Source: Astropecten irregularis
Taxonomy: Eukaryota; Echinodermata; Asteroidea; Paxillosida; Astropectinidae
Length of the DNA: 64,000 nt
Assembly (NCBI GenBank): GCA_963971285.1
Contig: OZ020245.1
Coordinates: forward strand, 20,350,983 to 20,414,982
Direction: 5' to 3'
Both the position numbers and the translations under genes were made by a program. Shown piece by piece: positions 60,901 through 64,000 of this stretch. The notes under the pieces are model-generated. The model saw only the letters and a list, made by a program, of their open reading frames with translations, was not told where the DNA came from and did no database searches. How positions within the stretch are numbered: the stretch's first letter is position 1; every line of letters starts with the position of its first letter.

Positions 60901-63228
60901 TTGGGTGATTCAGTCTTACTTTTTTCTCTCAATTTCAGTCCAATTTTGCTTAAATTCTACATGGTGATAGCCAAGACATGGCTGTGTCACATATCTGAAT
61001 CTTGAAGTGATAAACAGTTTAATTTCATGTAATAGTTCTCGACACAAAGTGTTTTTTGGGACACCCTGTACAGGTGAACCTTTCATGGACCGAACAAAAT
61101 GGAGACCTCTCTGTGGTTTGATGGCTATTAGGGTTCTGACTTCAACTCTTGTTTTATTCTGTTGCAGGCGTGATGCCCTTTTAAACCGACTTCATTGTGA
61201 GGGAATCTACGGCAAGACTAGTGAGAGGCCCAAATTGAGGCAGGGCACTTGTGGTCAGATAGGCTGCTGTGATTGCTGTGGAGGGCCCAAGGTATACTCC
61301 CTAGATATGCCCAAGCTCACCCCCTGACCTGCCTTTGCCCACCCCAACCAGGCCCACAACCCCTTTTTTTCTGGACCCTTTTCAAGTGTAGTAACCTGGT
61401 ATTCTCCAATATTCCCTAAACCTACAATATCCATCCTCACCGTACCCCACCCCCAATCTCATCAACCTGGCATCCCTGATACACATCACCCTTTTGGGCA
61501 GCTCAAGTGTTACTGGCAAGGATCTCCAAATACTCCCCACTCACTAAAACCCTCTTCAACTGAGGCTGTGCATTCTACCCGGGTACTCGAAACCCGACCG
61601 AAAACCATCGGGTACCCGGCTCCATTTTTTCGATTCTAGTACCCATACAAAAATAAGAACCATGCCCTTTTTCACATAATACGTCACTGACCTGTAAAAT
61701 TTGTAGTGTTTTGCAATGTCAAAAGCAGATTTCTTATGGGGATTTTGCAACGAAATAACAACCCTGACATTGCATACATCGTGTTTGATGTCGGTGTTCG
61801 ATGCCGGAAAAAAGATGGCTCAAAATTTTGTTTGGCCTGTCACCCCTTAAAAATACCCGAAATGTGCTTAATGTTGGGGTGTTTTGGGAGGGTCTGGTAA
61901 TTTTTTAGCACTCCTGGCTCGATGCCCCGATACAGTACTCACCAACGGCCATTACGCAACATACTTCCGGGTTATTAATTTCTTATGTTTTATATTATAT
62001 TGCGGTTCCCGCCCGTTTGGGCAGCGGGTACTCGCTTCCAAAATTACCTGTGAACGCACAGCCTTATCTTCAACCCATCTCCAGTGCACGCTGACCAATC
62101 ACCATCCCACACCGTCTTACTCCACTACCTATTGCCTTTGTATGTGCCCCATCCCCTTTCTCCTACCCCTTAAAGGTAGTATCATACTTTGGTAGCATAC
62201 CGAAACAGAAATGTTCACAGATTTACATATAACTTTAAGGGTATGAAGATGGTGCTGATAGAACCATACCGTTAAAATATTTCTGAAATGGTGTATTTAT
62301 CCAGAAATTGATAAAACAACGACCAAAAATCTTTTTGATCTTTTAAAAGATCAAAATTTATTGAGAAAAGACTTAAGAAATGCTGGCCGTTTTTCACGAT
62401 TTTCTCAAAAAAGTTGGCACCGTATGGGACTGAAATTTTCACAGATGACTGTCACTGTATCTTTCTTGATATTTTTCCCCATGAATCTGCATTTCTTTGA
62501 CAAAAAAACAAAATATGATATTACCTTTAAAGCCTCAATCCTCCTCTATGACATGATCTGACATCCCTTCATCCTTCTCTCCAGGTGGATGCAATTGATT
62601 ACTATGGCCACCTGGAAGATGACCTGACGAGACAAGCCATGGAGGAGAAAAGCCGAGCACTGAAGAGCAATCTGGGCATGGCCTTCGTCACTGTCCAGAA
62701 TGAGGTTATGGCCGGCAGGTAAATTGACCTTTTTGTTTTGAGAACATTGAAGGTGTTGCTTTCAGCTTGGAATCCAACATTCACTTGAAGGTTAGCTTAA
62801 AGATGAGGCTTTCCATCAGTGGACCCTTCCGGCTTGTCAATCAAACTGTTGCGCATTGGCCCAAACTATGGGGGGCATAGGTTGCAAGTGCATTAGGCAC
62901 TCGCCTCTCACCAATGTGGCCCGGGTTCGAATCCGGCCTGGGTCATTTGTGAGTAGAGTTGTGTGTTGGTTCTCCCATATGCTACGAGGGTTTTTCTCCG
63001 GGTTCTCCAGGTTCTCTGGTTTTCCAGTATAAAGCACATTTTCTGAAGAGATTCCTATCTCTGCCAATCCGTGTTCATTGCTCAACCCCTGTACATGTAA
63101 TGTTGCAGGATTGTCAACGACTATGCAACTTTGAAGACGGGACCACCCACCGTGTCCAGTGTCAGCAAACAGCTTCATTCCACTGTCTGGAGTGTGGACT
63201 TTGCTCCCAAGCCTGACGATATCATCTG
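27886..63228 (+). CDS. TMEM63: TMEM63/CSC1-like osmosensitive cation channel, 5' part of gene (11 coding exons, continues right)
   Basis: Coding exons 27886-27987, 29092-29174, 52020-52134, 53610-53647, 54339-54530, 58094-58205, 59010-59083, 60045-60125, 61168-61291, 62585-62718 and 63109-63228 join in frame with GT-AG borders to 1175 nt (391 codons plus 2 nt). The order matches TMEM63B: an N-terminal membrane helix TM0 (NIGYNILFFVILVLLFSVF), a cytosolic link ending GFCDWVPAMFKIKDEDIR, TM1 (RYLIVLVIIICILSIAVILP, then VNYSG), TM2 (LWVHTIFCMLFFLITVGAMR), then the RRM-like cytosolic domain with TLFVSGIP, a Cys cluster (CGQIGCCDCCGG), VDAIDYYGHLEDDL, MAFVTV and WSVDFAPKPDDIIW. TMEM63/OSCA proteins are mechano- or osmosensitive cation channels of plasma and endosomal membranes. 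The pore-forming 7TM region lies outside the window. Whether it is the TMEM63A, B or C counterpart is not resolved. The start is the only ATG before the conserved EYGGIPANIGYN; exon 1 has 5' UTR. Confidence 0.95.
28017..28273. repeat. Three-copy tandem repeat (about 88 bp) after TMEM63 exon 1
   Basis: Units starting at about 28017, 28106 and 28186, each with ggaccttagggagactttcc, gggtcgtgcacaaactttac and ctaaacatcctccaaa. The first begins 29 bp past the exon 1 donor. Confidence 0.85.
28593..28963 (+). mobile_element. TTAA MITE family A, copy 7 (TMEM63 intron)
   Basis: TTAAAGGTAGTATCATACTT at left, accaaagtatgatattacct at right; the right TTAA is mutated (TTTA). It lies about 130 bp upstream of coding exon 2. 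Confidence 0.86.
29092..29174 (+). CDS. TMEM63: TMEM63 coding exon 2
   Basis: 83 bp after ttgtcccacag. Encodes ILVLLFSVFRKIAGDYGRIA then LMQRGEE plus AG, finishing TM0. Donor AG|GTGAGT, phase 2. Confidence 0.93.
29175..29990. other. TMEM63 intron 2, first part
   Basis: A-rich region with cacattgtgaaacaatctca-type decayed repeat around 29310-29560. No element boundaries found. Confidence 0.35.
29997..30160. mobile_element. MITE family G, copy 1
   Basis: CAGGGGTCGATTTCATCAAA and TTTGTGAAATCGACCCCTG ends; interior gatgcattgcagccctacgt with paired taactcgagtta. Confidence 0.85.
30498..31127. mobile_element. Inverted-repeat element with TGA duplication
   Basis: TGCCTCAGTCACATTTGCT and AGCAAATGTGACTGAGGCA ends, direct TGA on both sides. 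The 630-bp interior has several CpG-rich imperfect palindromes (gcggccgcc-like). No ORF over 90 aa. Confidence 0.82.
31330..31605. mobile_element. Foldback element centred at 31470
   Basis: Arms around ttgcagggtgtacgtcccct | atggggcatacaccctgcaa, extending through acaaaataatttacgtctgc/gcagaacgtatattcttttg and tactgcagt. A half copy lies at 53365-53480. Confidence 0.75.
31689..31757 (+). mobile_element. tRNA-like retroposon S, 3' fragment
   Basis: ccggtttgaatcccgctcca then gtcaatttttccttgttcac: box B and tail only. Confidence 0.65.
32002..32121. mobile_element. MITE family E, copy 1
   Basis: GGGCCTGTTTGTTTAACGCA at left, GCATTAAACAAACAGGCCC at right; gatccacgtcctatgcaggg inside. Opposite internal orientation to copy 2. 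Confidence 0.82.
32420..32454. repeat. Short perfect hairpin
   Basis: GAAGTTCACAAAAAC, loop taac, GTTTTTGTGAACTTC: a 15-bp perfect stem with a 4-nt loop. Confidence 0.8.
32719..33013. mobile_element. TTAA MITE family A-like (TTAAAGGTTTACTG ends)
   Basis: TTAA on both sides; inverted ends AAAGGTTTACTGTAATtAAAA and ttgATTACAGTAAACCTTT. The 5' block (ttgcttaatacataattaat) also occurs at 40850. Confidence 0.72.
33374..33972 (-). mobile_element. TTAA MITE family A, copy 8 (subtype b), split by a family W element
   Basis: TTAAAGGTACAGTATACTAC at left. The sequence runs to gatgataccaatc, is interrupted at 33727-33955, and resumes as tgtactctagctTTAA, matching the uninterrupted end at 48084-48103. 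Confidence 0.8.
33727..33955. mobile_element. MITE family W, copy 2, nested in MITE A copy 8
   Basis: CAGGGGCCAATTTCATAGAG and gctctatgaaattggcc ends; inner pair ttagcacaaaaatttgctaa. Body ccatgtgttgtgtatcactt matches 51701-51951. Confidence 0.83.
34000..35250. other. TMEM63 intron 2, unassigned
   Basis: Apart from the (TTCA)n run I see no defined element or exon. 34620-34970 looks like decayed interspersed repeat. Confidence 0.35.
34589..34620. repeat. (TTCA)n microsatellite
   Basis: Eight tetranucleotide units (tcattcattcattcattcat). Confidence 0.9.
35255..35428. mobile_element. MITE family B, copy 3
   Basis: AATAGGGCTCCGAGCTTGTG and gagcgcgaGGCCCTATT. The interior matches copy 2 closely (cacgttgcccaattaactta). 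Confidence 0.85.
35547..35730. mobile_element. Near-perfect 184-bp palindrome
   Basis: Left arm actcaatattatacatactc ... ttattcagaacatcttcagg; right arm cctgaagatgttctgaataa ... ggagtttgtataatattgag. Arms of about 85 bp with few mismatches. The right arm contains CTGAAGA, a short stem and GAAA. Confidence 0.85.
35950..36332. mobile_element. Palindromic element family F, copy 1
   Basis: The arms meet at the centre: agctccccaaaattcagatt...tggggcagcagacaaatctg...agcc | ggct...cagacaaatttgtctgctgc...gaattttggggagct. The right outer arm continues to ttgttgagtgttcaacatca; the left outer arm is internally deleted. Confidence 0.82.
36347..36466. mobile_element. MITE family E, copy 2 with TTA target duplication
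   Basis: GGGCCTGTTTGTTTAATGCA and gTTAAACAAACAGGCCC, flanked by direct TTA (36344-36346, 36467-36469) as in PIF/Harbinger elements. Confidence 0.83.
37190..37434. mobile_element. MITE family D, copy 4
   Basis: Starts GGCGTTTACGAAACTGAGGC and ends GCCTCTGTTTCGTATTAAAT. The interior is inverted relative to copies 2 and 3 (gcctctattttgatacccgt). Confidence 0.78.
37565..37955. mobile_element. Mariner-type MITE, copy 1
   Basis: TACAGCGTGTCCaaAAAA and GGGGGACACCCTGTA ends at a TA, typical of mariner. Arms over 100 bp (tgcaacactttgtcgggaac; atgccttggctatcaccatg and complements). Confidence 0.82.
38330..38684 (-). mobile_element. TTAA MITE family A, copy 9 (subtype b)
   Basis: Runs from ttgattggtataaaggtcac to gggtatgttaccaatcctgt and TTAA at 38681-38684. 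The left terminal bases are degenerate. Confidence 0.75.
38713..38953. mobile_element. Element family M, copy 1
   Basis: ggcagggctggaaatagtgc at left, gcaaggcctgcctgg at right. Body has ttccttggttgcccagtggg and tandem cgggctagtaaaatct. Confidence 0.75.
39785..40072 (+). mobile_element. tRNA-like retroposon S, copy 2, 14-bp target duplication
   Basis: Flanked by direct ATTCTGCAATTCAG (39771-39784 and 40073-40086). Box A gatggctcagttggtaaagc and a box-B region (gccggttagactcccgctcc) lie at the 3' part; the tail is caatttttctttgttcactt. Upstream body gatcccccatgtaccgttcc matches copy 1. Confidence 0.85.
40142..40382. mobile_element. tRNA-like core flanked by 65-bp inverted repeats
   Basis: Left arm cccttcaatgacatacattt...tgagcacatatgaaaaaaaa; right arm ttttttttcatgtgtgctca...tatgtcattgaagg. 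The centre is a minus-strand tRNA-like block (ggtgggattcgaacctatga...gccactgagctagctg). Confidence 0.78.
40787..41747. mobile_element. Possible longer TTAA element related to 32719-33013
   Basis: Left TTAAAGGTCGCCTGTAATCA, right GTTGATTACTACCTTTAA. The left 160 bp align with 32719-32900 (gcttaataattaatgact, gtgccctg/gtatgccctg). Interior not matched elsewhere; no ORF. Confidence 0.4.
42084..42229. mobile_element. MITE family C, copy 1
   Basis: AATAGCACTCTGCATTTGCG at left, gtgcAGAGCGCTATT at right. Interior block acaccggatctcagacaaa shared with the copies at 43531 and 58232. Confidence 0.78.
42323..42627. mobile_element. Inverted-repeat element, TTA duplication
   Basis: AGGCTGgTTCATACTCGCTG and CAGCGAGTATGAAaCAGCCT, with TTA on both sides (42320-42322, 42628-42630), PIF/Harbinger-like. 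Confidence 0.82.
42713..43213. mobile_element. Element family M, copy 2, interrupted
   Basis: Reverse orientation of copy 1. The body is broken at about 42808-43110 by sequence with gaagcagggcgagtctatgt and T-rich runs, then resumes with gctgggcaaccaaggaagtg. Confidence 0.75.
42808..43110. mobile_element. Insertion in family M copy 2
   Basis: About 300 bp starting near gaagactcttatttttggtg, with ccgtccgtctgtccgtccgc and long T runs, ending gacagcttcgctgttctagt. A small hairpin cagcttcgctg at the 3' end. Type unknown. Confidence 0.45.
43277..43324 (+). CDS. TMEM63: Candidate TMEM63 cassette exon (48 bp)
   Basis: A strong pyrimidine tract (tccttttcttgtttttgttt) and ccacag precede an open segment that fits phase 2 on both sides. 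It would insert 16 residues, reading R-RPLNNGEEAPSNGYNV-W, between coding exons 2 and 3. The donor would be GT|GTATGC. Vertebrate Tmem63b has an alternatively used small exon in the same N-terminal cytosolic stretch after TM0, so the position is plausible. No homology to that exon is claimed. Without this exon the junction R|WTSMFYGD is also good. Confidence 0.4.
43531..43748. mobile_element. MITE family C, copy 2
   Basis: tactagtgctccgtacttgc at left, attagtgtggaaggctattc at right, with ggatctcagacaaacattgc and the GC-rich tgcgcgcgctggcaaaatcg inside. Ends more eroded than copy 3. Confidence 0.72.
44170..44686. mobile_element. Inverted-repeat element with GGGTACGTTCAGACAGC ends
   Basis: GGGTACGTTCAGACAGC... 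and ...GCTGTCTGAACGTACCC; direct ATGAT flanks. Interior has many aaaccgatc/gatcggtttt steps. Confidence 0.83.
45115..45427. repeat. Minisatellite, ~20-bp unit (cttggattaatctatctgg)
   Basis: About 15 diverged units. A longer segment (ggattaattgatctggcttg then gacatgttggactaatc) occurs twice (about 45202 and 45352), so the array also has a ~150-bp higher-order period. Confidence 0.88.
45662..45938 (-). mobile_element. TTAA MITE family A, copy 10 (truncated)
   Basis: TTAAAGGTAATATCATACTT at left. Internally deleted around 45838. Stops in gtaggtaaatctgtaac without a right end. Confidence 0.8.
46601..47121. mobile_element. Inverted-repeat element with C-runs (GTCCATAAAGTA ends)
   Basis: aGGCcGTCCATAAAGTAtGT and ACGTACTTTATGGACaGCC ends, CTTA-like flanks. 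Four runs of C (about 46647, 46686, 47025, 47060-47095) sit beside gtacgca steps. Confidence 0.8.
47739..48103 (-). mobile_element. TTAA MITE family A, copy 11 (chimeric ends)
   Basis: The left end is subtype a (TTAAAGGTAATATCATACTT); the right end is subtype b (gttaccaatcctgtactgta then gctTTAA). TTAA on both sides. Confidence 0.82.
48386..49197. mobile_element. Palindromic element family F, copy 2, with nested MITE A
   Basis: TTAA-AGAGGATGTTCAA at left and TTGAACATCCTCT-TTAA at right, so this family also duplicates TTAA. The arms (over 200 bp) carry caaacctcgctttatttgtt and its complement. MITE A copy 12 (48776-49140) interrupts the right arm. Confidence 0.87.
48776..49140 (+). mobile_element. 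TTAA MITE family A, copy 12, inside palindromic element F2
   Basis: Full length with TTAA at 48776-48779 and 49137-49140. The host sequence resumes on the right exactly as in the uninterrupted relative at 36268-36275 (gtaatttaaggata), so TTAA is the duplicated target. Confidence 0.9.
49464..49837 (+). mobile_element. TTAA MITE family A, copy 13
   Basis: Full length, TTAA at both ends, intact gatcttttaaaagatc centre. The right end carries a 9-bp local duplication (agtatgact/agtatgata). Confidence 0.87.
49840..50795. other. TMEM63 intron 2, unassigned
   Basis: Poly-G at about 49973, otherwise nothing recognised. An 85-codon open frame (50155-50412) has no supported splice sites. Confidence 0.35.
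49971..49991. repeat. Poly-G run
   Basis: gaga followed by a G tract of about 17-18. Confidence 0.9.
50800..50946 (+). mobile_element. Retroposon R156 family copy
   Basis: Shares GGTTCTTCTCAGAACCACAC, agaagagattacatggtgtc and ccaccatgcatagcttcaag with the copy at 24322-24477. Its 5' part is diverged. Confidence 0.72.
51701..51951. mobile_element. MITE family W, copy 3
   Basis: ctggggccaatttcatagag and ctccatgaaattgatccctg ends; body matches 33727-33955. It lies in the intron before TMEM63 coding exon 3. Confidence 0.83.
52020..52134 (+). CDS. TMEM63: TMEM63 coding exon 3
   Basis: 115 bp, acceptor tatgacag. G plus TGG ACT AGT gives WTSMFYGDHSKPKDSKPSIN, then ADGQTVAANQEDPHSRPL. This is the variable hydrophilic N-terminal loop of the family. 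Donor CTG|GTATTA, phase 0. A hAT-like element begins 68 bp downstream. Confidence 0.85.
52202..52558. mobile_element. hAT-like MITE, 8-bp target duplication CCAATACC
   Basis: TAAGGTGACCA and TGGTCACCTTA ends; direct CCAATACC at 52194-52201 and 52559-52566. Subterminal cggggac repeats. Confidence 0.87.
52714..52864. mobile_element. MITE related to family G
   Basis: ccagtgggggatttcacaaa at left and ttcgtgaaatcgagccctgg at right; interior differs from family G. Outside lies a further inverted pair (aaaagtgaccag and ctggtcacttt), so it may sit in or extend into a larger foldback (about 52625-53095). Confidence 0.55.
53365..53480. mobile_element. Half copy of the 31330-31605 foldback
   Basis: ccattactgcggtgtcccca, gtggcaacaaaagaatttat and ggatgtacgtcccctgatac align with the left arm. 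Confidence 0.65.
53610..53647 (+). CDS. TMEM63: TMEM63 coding exon 4 (38 bp)
   Basis: A very small exon encoding GFCDWVPAMFKI plus AA, matching the conserved GFCSW...F.IKDDEI motif of TMEM63B. Acceptor attatag, donor AA|GTGAGT. Confidence 0.93.
54339..54530 (+). CDS. TMEM63: TMEM63 coding exon 5 (TM1)
   Basis: 192 bp. Encodes KDEDIRLKSGVDAVQYLQFQ, the hydrophobic helix LIVLVIIICILSIAVILPV, then NYSGSQELGPENFGRTTVSN. The NYSG and FGRTT motifs are family hallmarks. Donor AA|GTAGGT. Confidence 0.95.
54680..55602. mobile_element. TACTCG-rich element V nested in U, 10-bp target duplication
   Basis: AGTGTTG and CAACACT ends with arrays of gtactcg/cgagtac at both sides; direct ACGCATTGGC at 54670-54679 and 55603-55612. 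A fragment of MITE A lies inside. Confidence 0.8.
55166..55262 (-). mobile_element. TTAA MITE family A, copy 14 (fragment)
   Basis: Only ctttgtttttgtcaaagaag to gtgcccactttttt remains, lying inside the TACTCG-rich element at 54680-55602. Confidence 0.7.
56463..56576. mobile_element. MITE family G, copy 2 (part)
   Basis: ccctgggggtcaaattcacg at left and the inverted core (gggctccaatgcatcatatg). Cut off at gatagt where element R begins. Confidence 0.65.
56577..57022. mobile_element. Inverted-repeat element R with nested retroposon
   Basis: Left AAGGCCGCCGCACACGAGA and right tctcgtgtGCGGCGGCCTTT, with long arms (ggtgagatttctgcctctcg and its complement). Retroposon S copy 3 sits near the centre. 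Confidence 0.82.
56722..56887 (+). mobile_element. tRNA-like retroposon S, copy 3, inserted in element R
   Basis: Flanked by ATGTTTG (56715-56721, 56888-56894). tggatggctcagttggtata and ctgttcgaatcccgctctag are good boxes A and B. The 5' body is mostly deleted. Confidence 0.78.
57023..57133 (+). mobile_element. TTAA MITE family A, copy 15 (right end)
   Basis: accgtatgggactgaaattt to aaaaaccaacgtatgatatt; left part missing, directly abutting element R. Confidence 0.75.
57398..57489 (+). mobile_element. Retroposon R156 family fragment
   Basis: Only the 3' part (agaagagatt...atggtgtcacagcaaaccta...ccaccatgcatagcttcaag) is present; the hairpin region is missing. Confidence 0.7.
57874..58006 (+). 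mobile_element. TTAA MITE family A, copy 16 (left end)
   Basis: TTAAAGGTACTATCATACTT to gctgtatttatccag, then lost. It ends about 90 bp before TMEM63 coding exon 6. Confidence 0.78.
58094..58205 (+). CDS. TMEM63: TMEM63 coding exon 6 (TM2)
   Basis: 112 bp after gtttttag. Encodes NSDKLWVHTIFCMLFFLITV then GAMRHFSTHLPYREENDN. LWxHT and MRxH match the TM2 end of TMEM63B. Donor AAT|GTAAGC, phase 0. A family C MITE starts 27 bp after this exon. Confidence 0.95.
58232..58358. mobile_element. MITE family C, copy 3, 26 bp downstream of a TMEM63 donor
   Basis: AATAGCACTCCGCACTTGCG at left, AGTGTGGAGCGCTATT at right; TGACGTCA near the right end. It sits just inside the intron after coding exon 6. Confidence 0.82.
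58412..58645. mobile_element. Palindromic element family F, copy 3 (left arm only)
   Basis: TTAAAGAGGATGTTCAACAC, then caaacctcgctttatttgtt to attttgtgatgtcaca near the palindrome centre. It stops where a family G element begins. Confidence 0.8.
58646..58905. mobile_element. MITE family G, copy 3, with nested MITE B
   Basis: ttttcaccaagctcattgta at left, ggcttggtgaaatcgacccc at right. MITE B copy 4 splits it at 58677-58797. Confidence 0.75.
58677..58797. mobile_element. MITE family B, copy 4, inserted in a family G element
   Basis: AATAGGGCTCTGCCCTCCAG and gagcgtGGAGCCCTATT, internally shorter. Family G sequence (actatc | gtaggacttacgatgcattg) continues on both sides. Confidence 0.82.
59010..59083 (+). 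CDS. TMEM63: TMEM63 coding exon 7
   Basis: 74 bp. ISQTLFVSGIPLERTDATLI then KQHF, the first strand and helix of the cytosolic RRM-like domain (TLF.xGI and KKHF in vertebrates). Acceptor ttctgcag, donor CA|GTAAGT. Confidence 0.94.
59157..59501. mobile_element. Foldback element with GGCGCCCTC arms
   Basis: Arms of about 70 bp: acagtaattcgagcacacag ... gaaactgcggtggtgt and acaccaccgcagtttcttgt ... ttggattactgtat. TA at both borders. It starts 73 bp after TMEM63 exon 7. Confidence 0.83.
59675..59950 (-). mobile_element. tRNA-derived SINE, CTACCCTCG family, copy 1
   Basis: attcctgaaaccatctcaac, tctaccctcgtaggtaccca, cttgcccaaggacgcaagca and a reversed tRNA-like end (tggctggattggaacccaca...accagactactagacc) match copy 2. 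Confidence 0.77.
60045..60125 (+). CDS. TMEM63: TMEM63 coding exon 8
   Basis: 81 bp. QEAYPDVSVMDVQFAYDIAK then LKKLDSQ plus AG. EAYP and the DIAKL helix match the family. Acceptor aatacag, donor AG|GTATGT. Confidence 0.94.
60232..60512 (-). mobile_element. tRNA-derived SINE, CTACCCTCG family, copy 2
   Basis: Same order of blocks. The reversed box B (ggactcgaacccac) and box A (gaccactaggtcac) are better preserved than in copy 1. Same orientation, in the next TMEM63 intron. Confidence 0.77.
60631..61070. mobile_element. Mariner-type MITE, copy 2
   Basis: TACAGCGTGTCCCCCCC and TTTTGGGACACCCTGTA. Same arms and body as 37565-37955, plus a 40-bp extra segment near 60805. Lies just before TMEM63 coding exon 9. 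Confidence 0.83.
61168..61291 (+). CDS. TMEM63: TMEM63 coding exon 9 (Cys cluster)
   Basis: 124 bp. RRDALLNRLHCEGIYGKTSE then RPKLRQGTCGQIGCCDCCGG. The dense cysteines correspond to the CGHLCCC...C segment of TMEM63B, sometimes proposed to be lipidated. Donor AAG|GTATAC, phase 0. Confidence 0.93.
61561..62066. mobile_element. hAT-like element, 8-bp target duplication TCTTCAAC
   Basis: TGAGGCTGTGCATTC and GAACGCACAGCCTTA ends, then inner cgggtactcg/cgggtacccgg; direct TCTTCAAC at 61553-61560 and 62067-62074. No transposase ORF. Confidence 0.88.
62170..62530 (+). mobile_element. TTAA MITE family A, copy 17
   Basis: Full length, TTAA at both ends, 55 bp upstream of TMEM63 coding exon 10. Central palindrome intact. 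Confidence 0.87.
62585..62718 (+). CDS. TMEM63: TMEM63 coding exon 10
   Basis: 134 bp. VDAIDYYGHLEDDLTRQAME, then EKSRALKSNLGMAFVTVQNE. EAIEYY and GMAFVTF are the matching vertebrate motifs. Acceptor tctccag, donor AG|GTAAAT. Confidence 0.95.
62870..63060 (+). mobile_element. tRNA-derived SINE (GGGTTCGAATCC type)
   Basis: Head gcaagtgcattaggcactcg, anticodon-arm-like cctctcaccaatgtggcc, box B cgggttcgaatccggcctgg, then gagggtttttctccgggttc. Lies 48 bp upstream of TMEM63 coding exon 11. Confidence 0.72.
63109..63228 (+). CDS. TMEM63: TMEM63 coding exon 11
   Basis: 120 bp. RIVNDYATLKTGPPTVSSVS, then WSVDFAPKPDDII plus TG. Matches WTVSYAPDPQNIYW of TMEM63B, just before the pore-region helices. 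Donor TG|GTAAGG, with the remaining exons to the right of the window. Confidence 0.94.
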
Positions 63229-63323
63229 GTAAGGTTCATCATCAACTTCTACTACGGAAAGCCTATGATCTTTTAATACAAAACATCACTCAGAAGTTTC
63301 TCTCTTTCAAACCGTAGTGATCC

Positions 63324-63488
63324 AGGCCTTGAATTTAGTTCTGAAAGGGGCAAGGCCACTTTTTCATTGCAAGGGGCACTTCCATTGGAAAATCATAATG
63401 TCTATGAAAACATTTGAAGGGGCACCAAGGCCAAGAACCAGAGAAACAAAGGCCATGGCCTCCGTGGCCTCCGTTGAATTCAAGGCTT
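63324..63488. mobile_element. MITE family N, copy 3 (TMEM63 intron)
   Basis: Third copy with the same core. Termini ccaggccttgaattt and gaattcaaggcttgg. It starts 95 bp after the donor of TMEM63 coding exon 11. Confidence 0.7.
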
Positions 63489-63635
63489 GGTGATCATAAA
63501 TGCACGATAATAATTAAGGATCAGCTTTGCATGTTCAAGGTAGTGTGGTCAGAAACGTTTTTAAGGCATTTGCGTGGCCAGTTTTGGGATAGAGTCTACA
63601 CCACATGACAGAATCATGAAGGACCGAAGCACTCG

Positions 63636-63800
63636 ATCCAAAGTTGTTGACTCGGACTCGAGTCCGACTCGAGTCACCAATTTTTGTGACTTTGACTTGA
63701 CTTGGAACAAAATGACTTGAGACTTGACTTGACTTGAGAAAATTTGACTCTTGACTTGACTTGACTTGTGAAAATTTGACTTGGTTGCAACGCTGACTCG
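63636..63800. repeat. GACTTGACTT-rich element fragment
   Basis: ttgactcggactcgagtccg followed by degenerate tandem gacttgactt and gaaaatttga steps. Resembles the terminal arrays of element V in style but not in sequence. Confidence 0.55.
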
Positions 63801-63873
63801 ATCTACTCGGGTAACAACCAATTGCATGTTTGTGCGCAGTACACCGAGGGCTGGCAGTAAAACAGTATATATA

Positions 63874-64000
63874 TAGACCTTTCTTTTGTTTACAAACAAC
63901 CGCTGGTGGTTGGCATGGGCGGCCATATGTTACAAATATTTCATTTTCTTTACCGAATATGTGATCAAATTCAACATTTTTTAGCAAACTTTCCATATTT
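63874..64000. mobile_element. MITE family X, copy 2 (runs off the window)
   Basis: tATAGACCTTTCTTTTG followed by ggttggcatgggcggccata and gttacaaatatttcatt, the inverse of the right half of copy 1. Confidence 0.65.

Noticed and set aside
54680-61600. Shared gtactcg between element V and the hAT-like element at 61561 as one family
   Set aside because: Ends, target duplications (10 bp versus 8 bp) and bodies differ; only the short word is shared.

Overview
The window looks like intron- and repeat-rich nuclear DNA of a marine invertebrate deuterostome. An echinoderm is my best guess. This rests on vertebrate-like gene structure (coding exons of 38-364 bp with GT-AG introns up to about 23 kb), two recognisable animal genes, and very frequent words such as taggcct and tacatgtac that I associate with echinoderm genomes. 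I did not compute their frequency, and I cannot name the species.

Genes. On the minus strand at the left are two long, apparently intronless ORFs: 536-1885 (449 aa) and 6155-7639 (494 aa). Both encode a short N-terminal coiled coil followed by a long disordered Ser/Arg-rich region, and I could not assign either to a family with confidence. Next, also on minus, is a two-coding-exon gene for mitochondrial ribosomal protein L14 (MRPL14; 154 aa with presequence; exons 13912-14012 and 12819-13182). From 27886 to the right edge runs the plus-strand 5' part of a TMEM63/CSC1-like osmosensitive cation channel gene. Eleven coding exons join in frame to 391 codons plus 2 nt, and the gene continues beyond the window. 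A twelfth, phase-compatible 48-bp candidate cassette exon lies at 43277-43324 inside the 22.8-kb second coding intron.

Repeats. Most of the remaining sequence is non-autonomous mobile DNA with no transposase ORF. The dominant family (A here) is a roughly 360-bp TTAA-flanked MITE with at least 17 full or partial copies. Its ends resemble the Kolobok/T2 type. Other families include TTAA-flanked palindromic elements (F), AATAGGG-ended MITEs (B), AATAGCG-ended MITEs (C), GGCGTTTACG-ended elements (D), and three hAT-like elements with perfect 8-bp target duplications (17527-17783, 52202-52558, 61561-62066). There is also a 2.1-kb Mutator-like element with ~400-bp terminal inverted repeats (TIRs) and a perfect 9-bp target duplication (15233-17349), mariner-type MITEs, and several tRNA-derived retroposons, two with 14-bp target duplications. 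Many elements are nested in one another, which gives relative ages and, in places, the empty target site.

Layout. 1-8.4 kb: two minus-strand hypothetical genes with family A, X and SINE copies between them. 8.4-12.5 kb: intergenic repeats. 12.5-14.1 kb: MRPL14. 14.2-20.4 kb: three large inverted-repeat elements in a row. 20.4-27.8 kb: AT-rich spacer or 5' intron. 27.9-64 kb: TMEM63, whose largest intron (29.2-52.0 kb) is packed with MITEs and whose 3' half has shorter introns, each also carrying inserted elements.

Limits. All alignments were done by eye. Family and superfamily names for repeats rest on termini and target-site duplications only.
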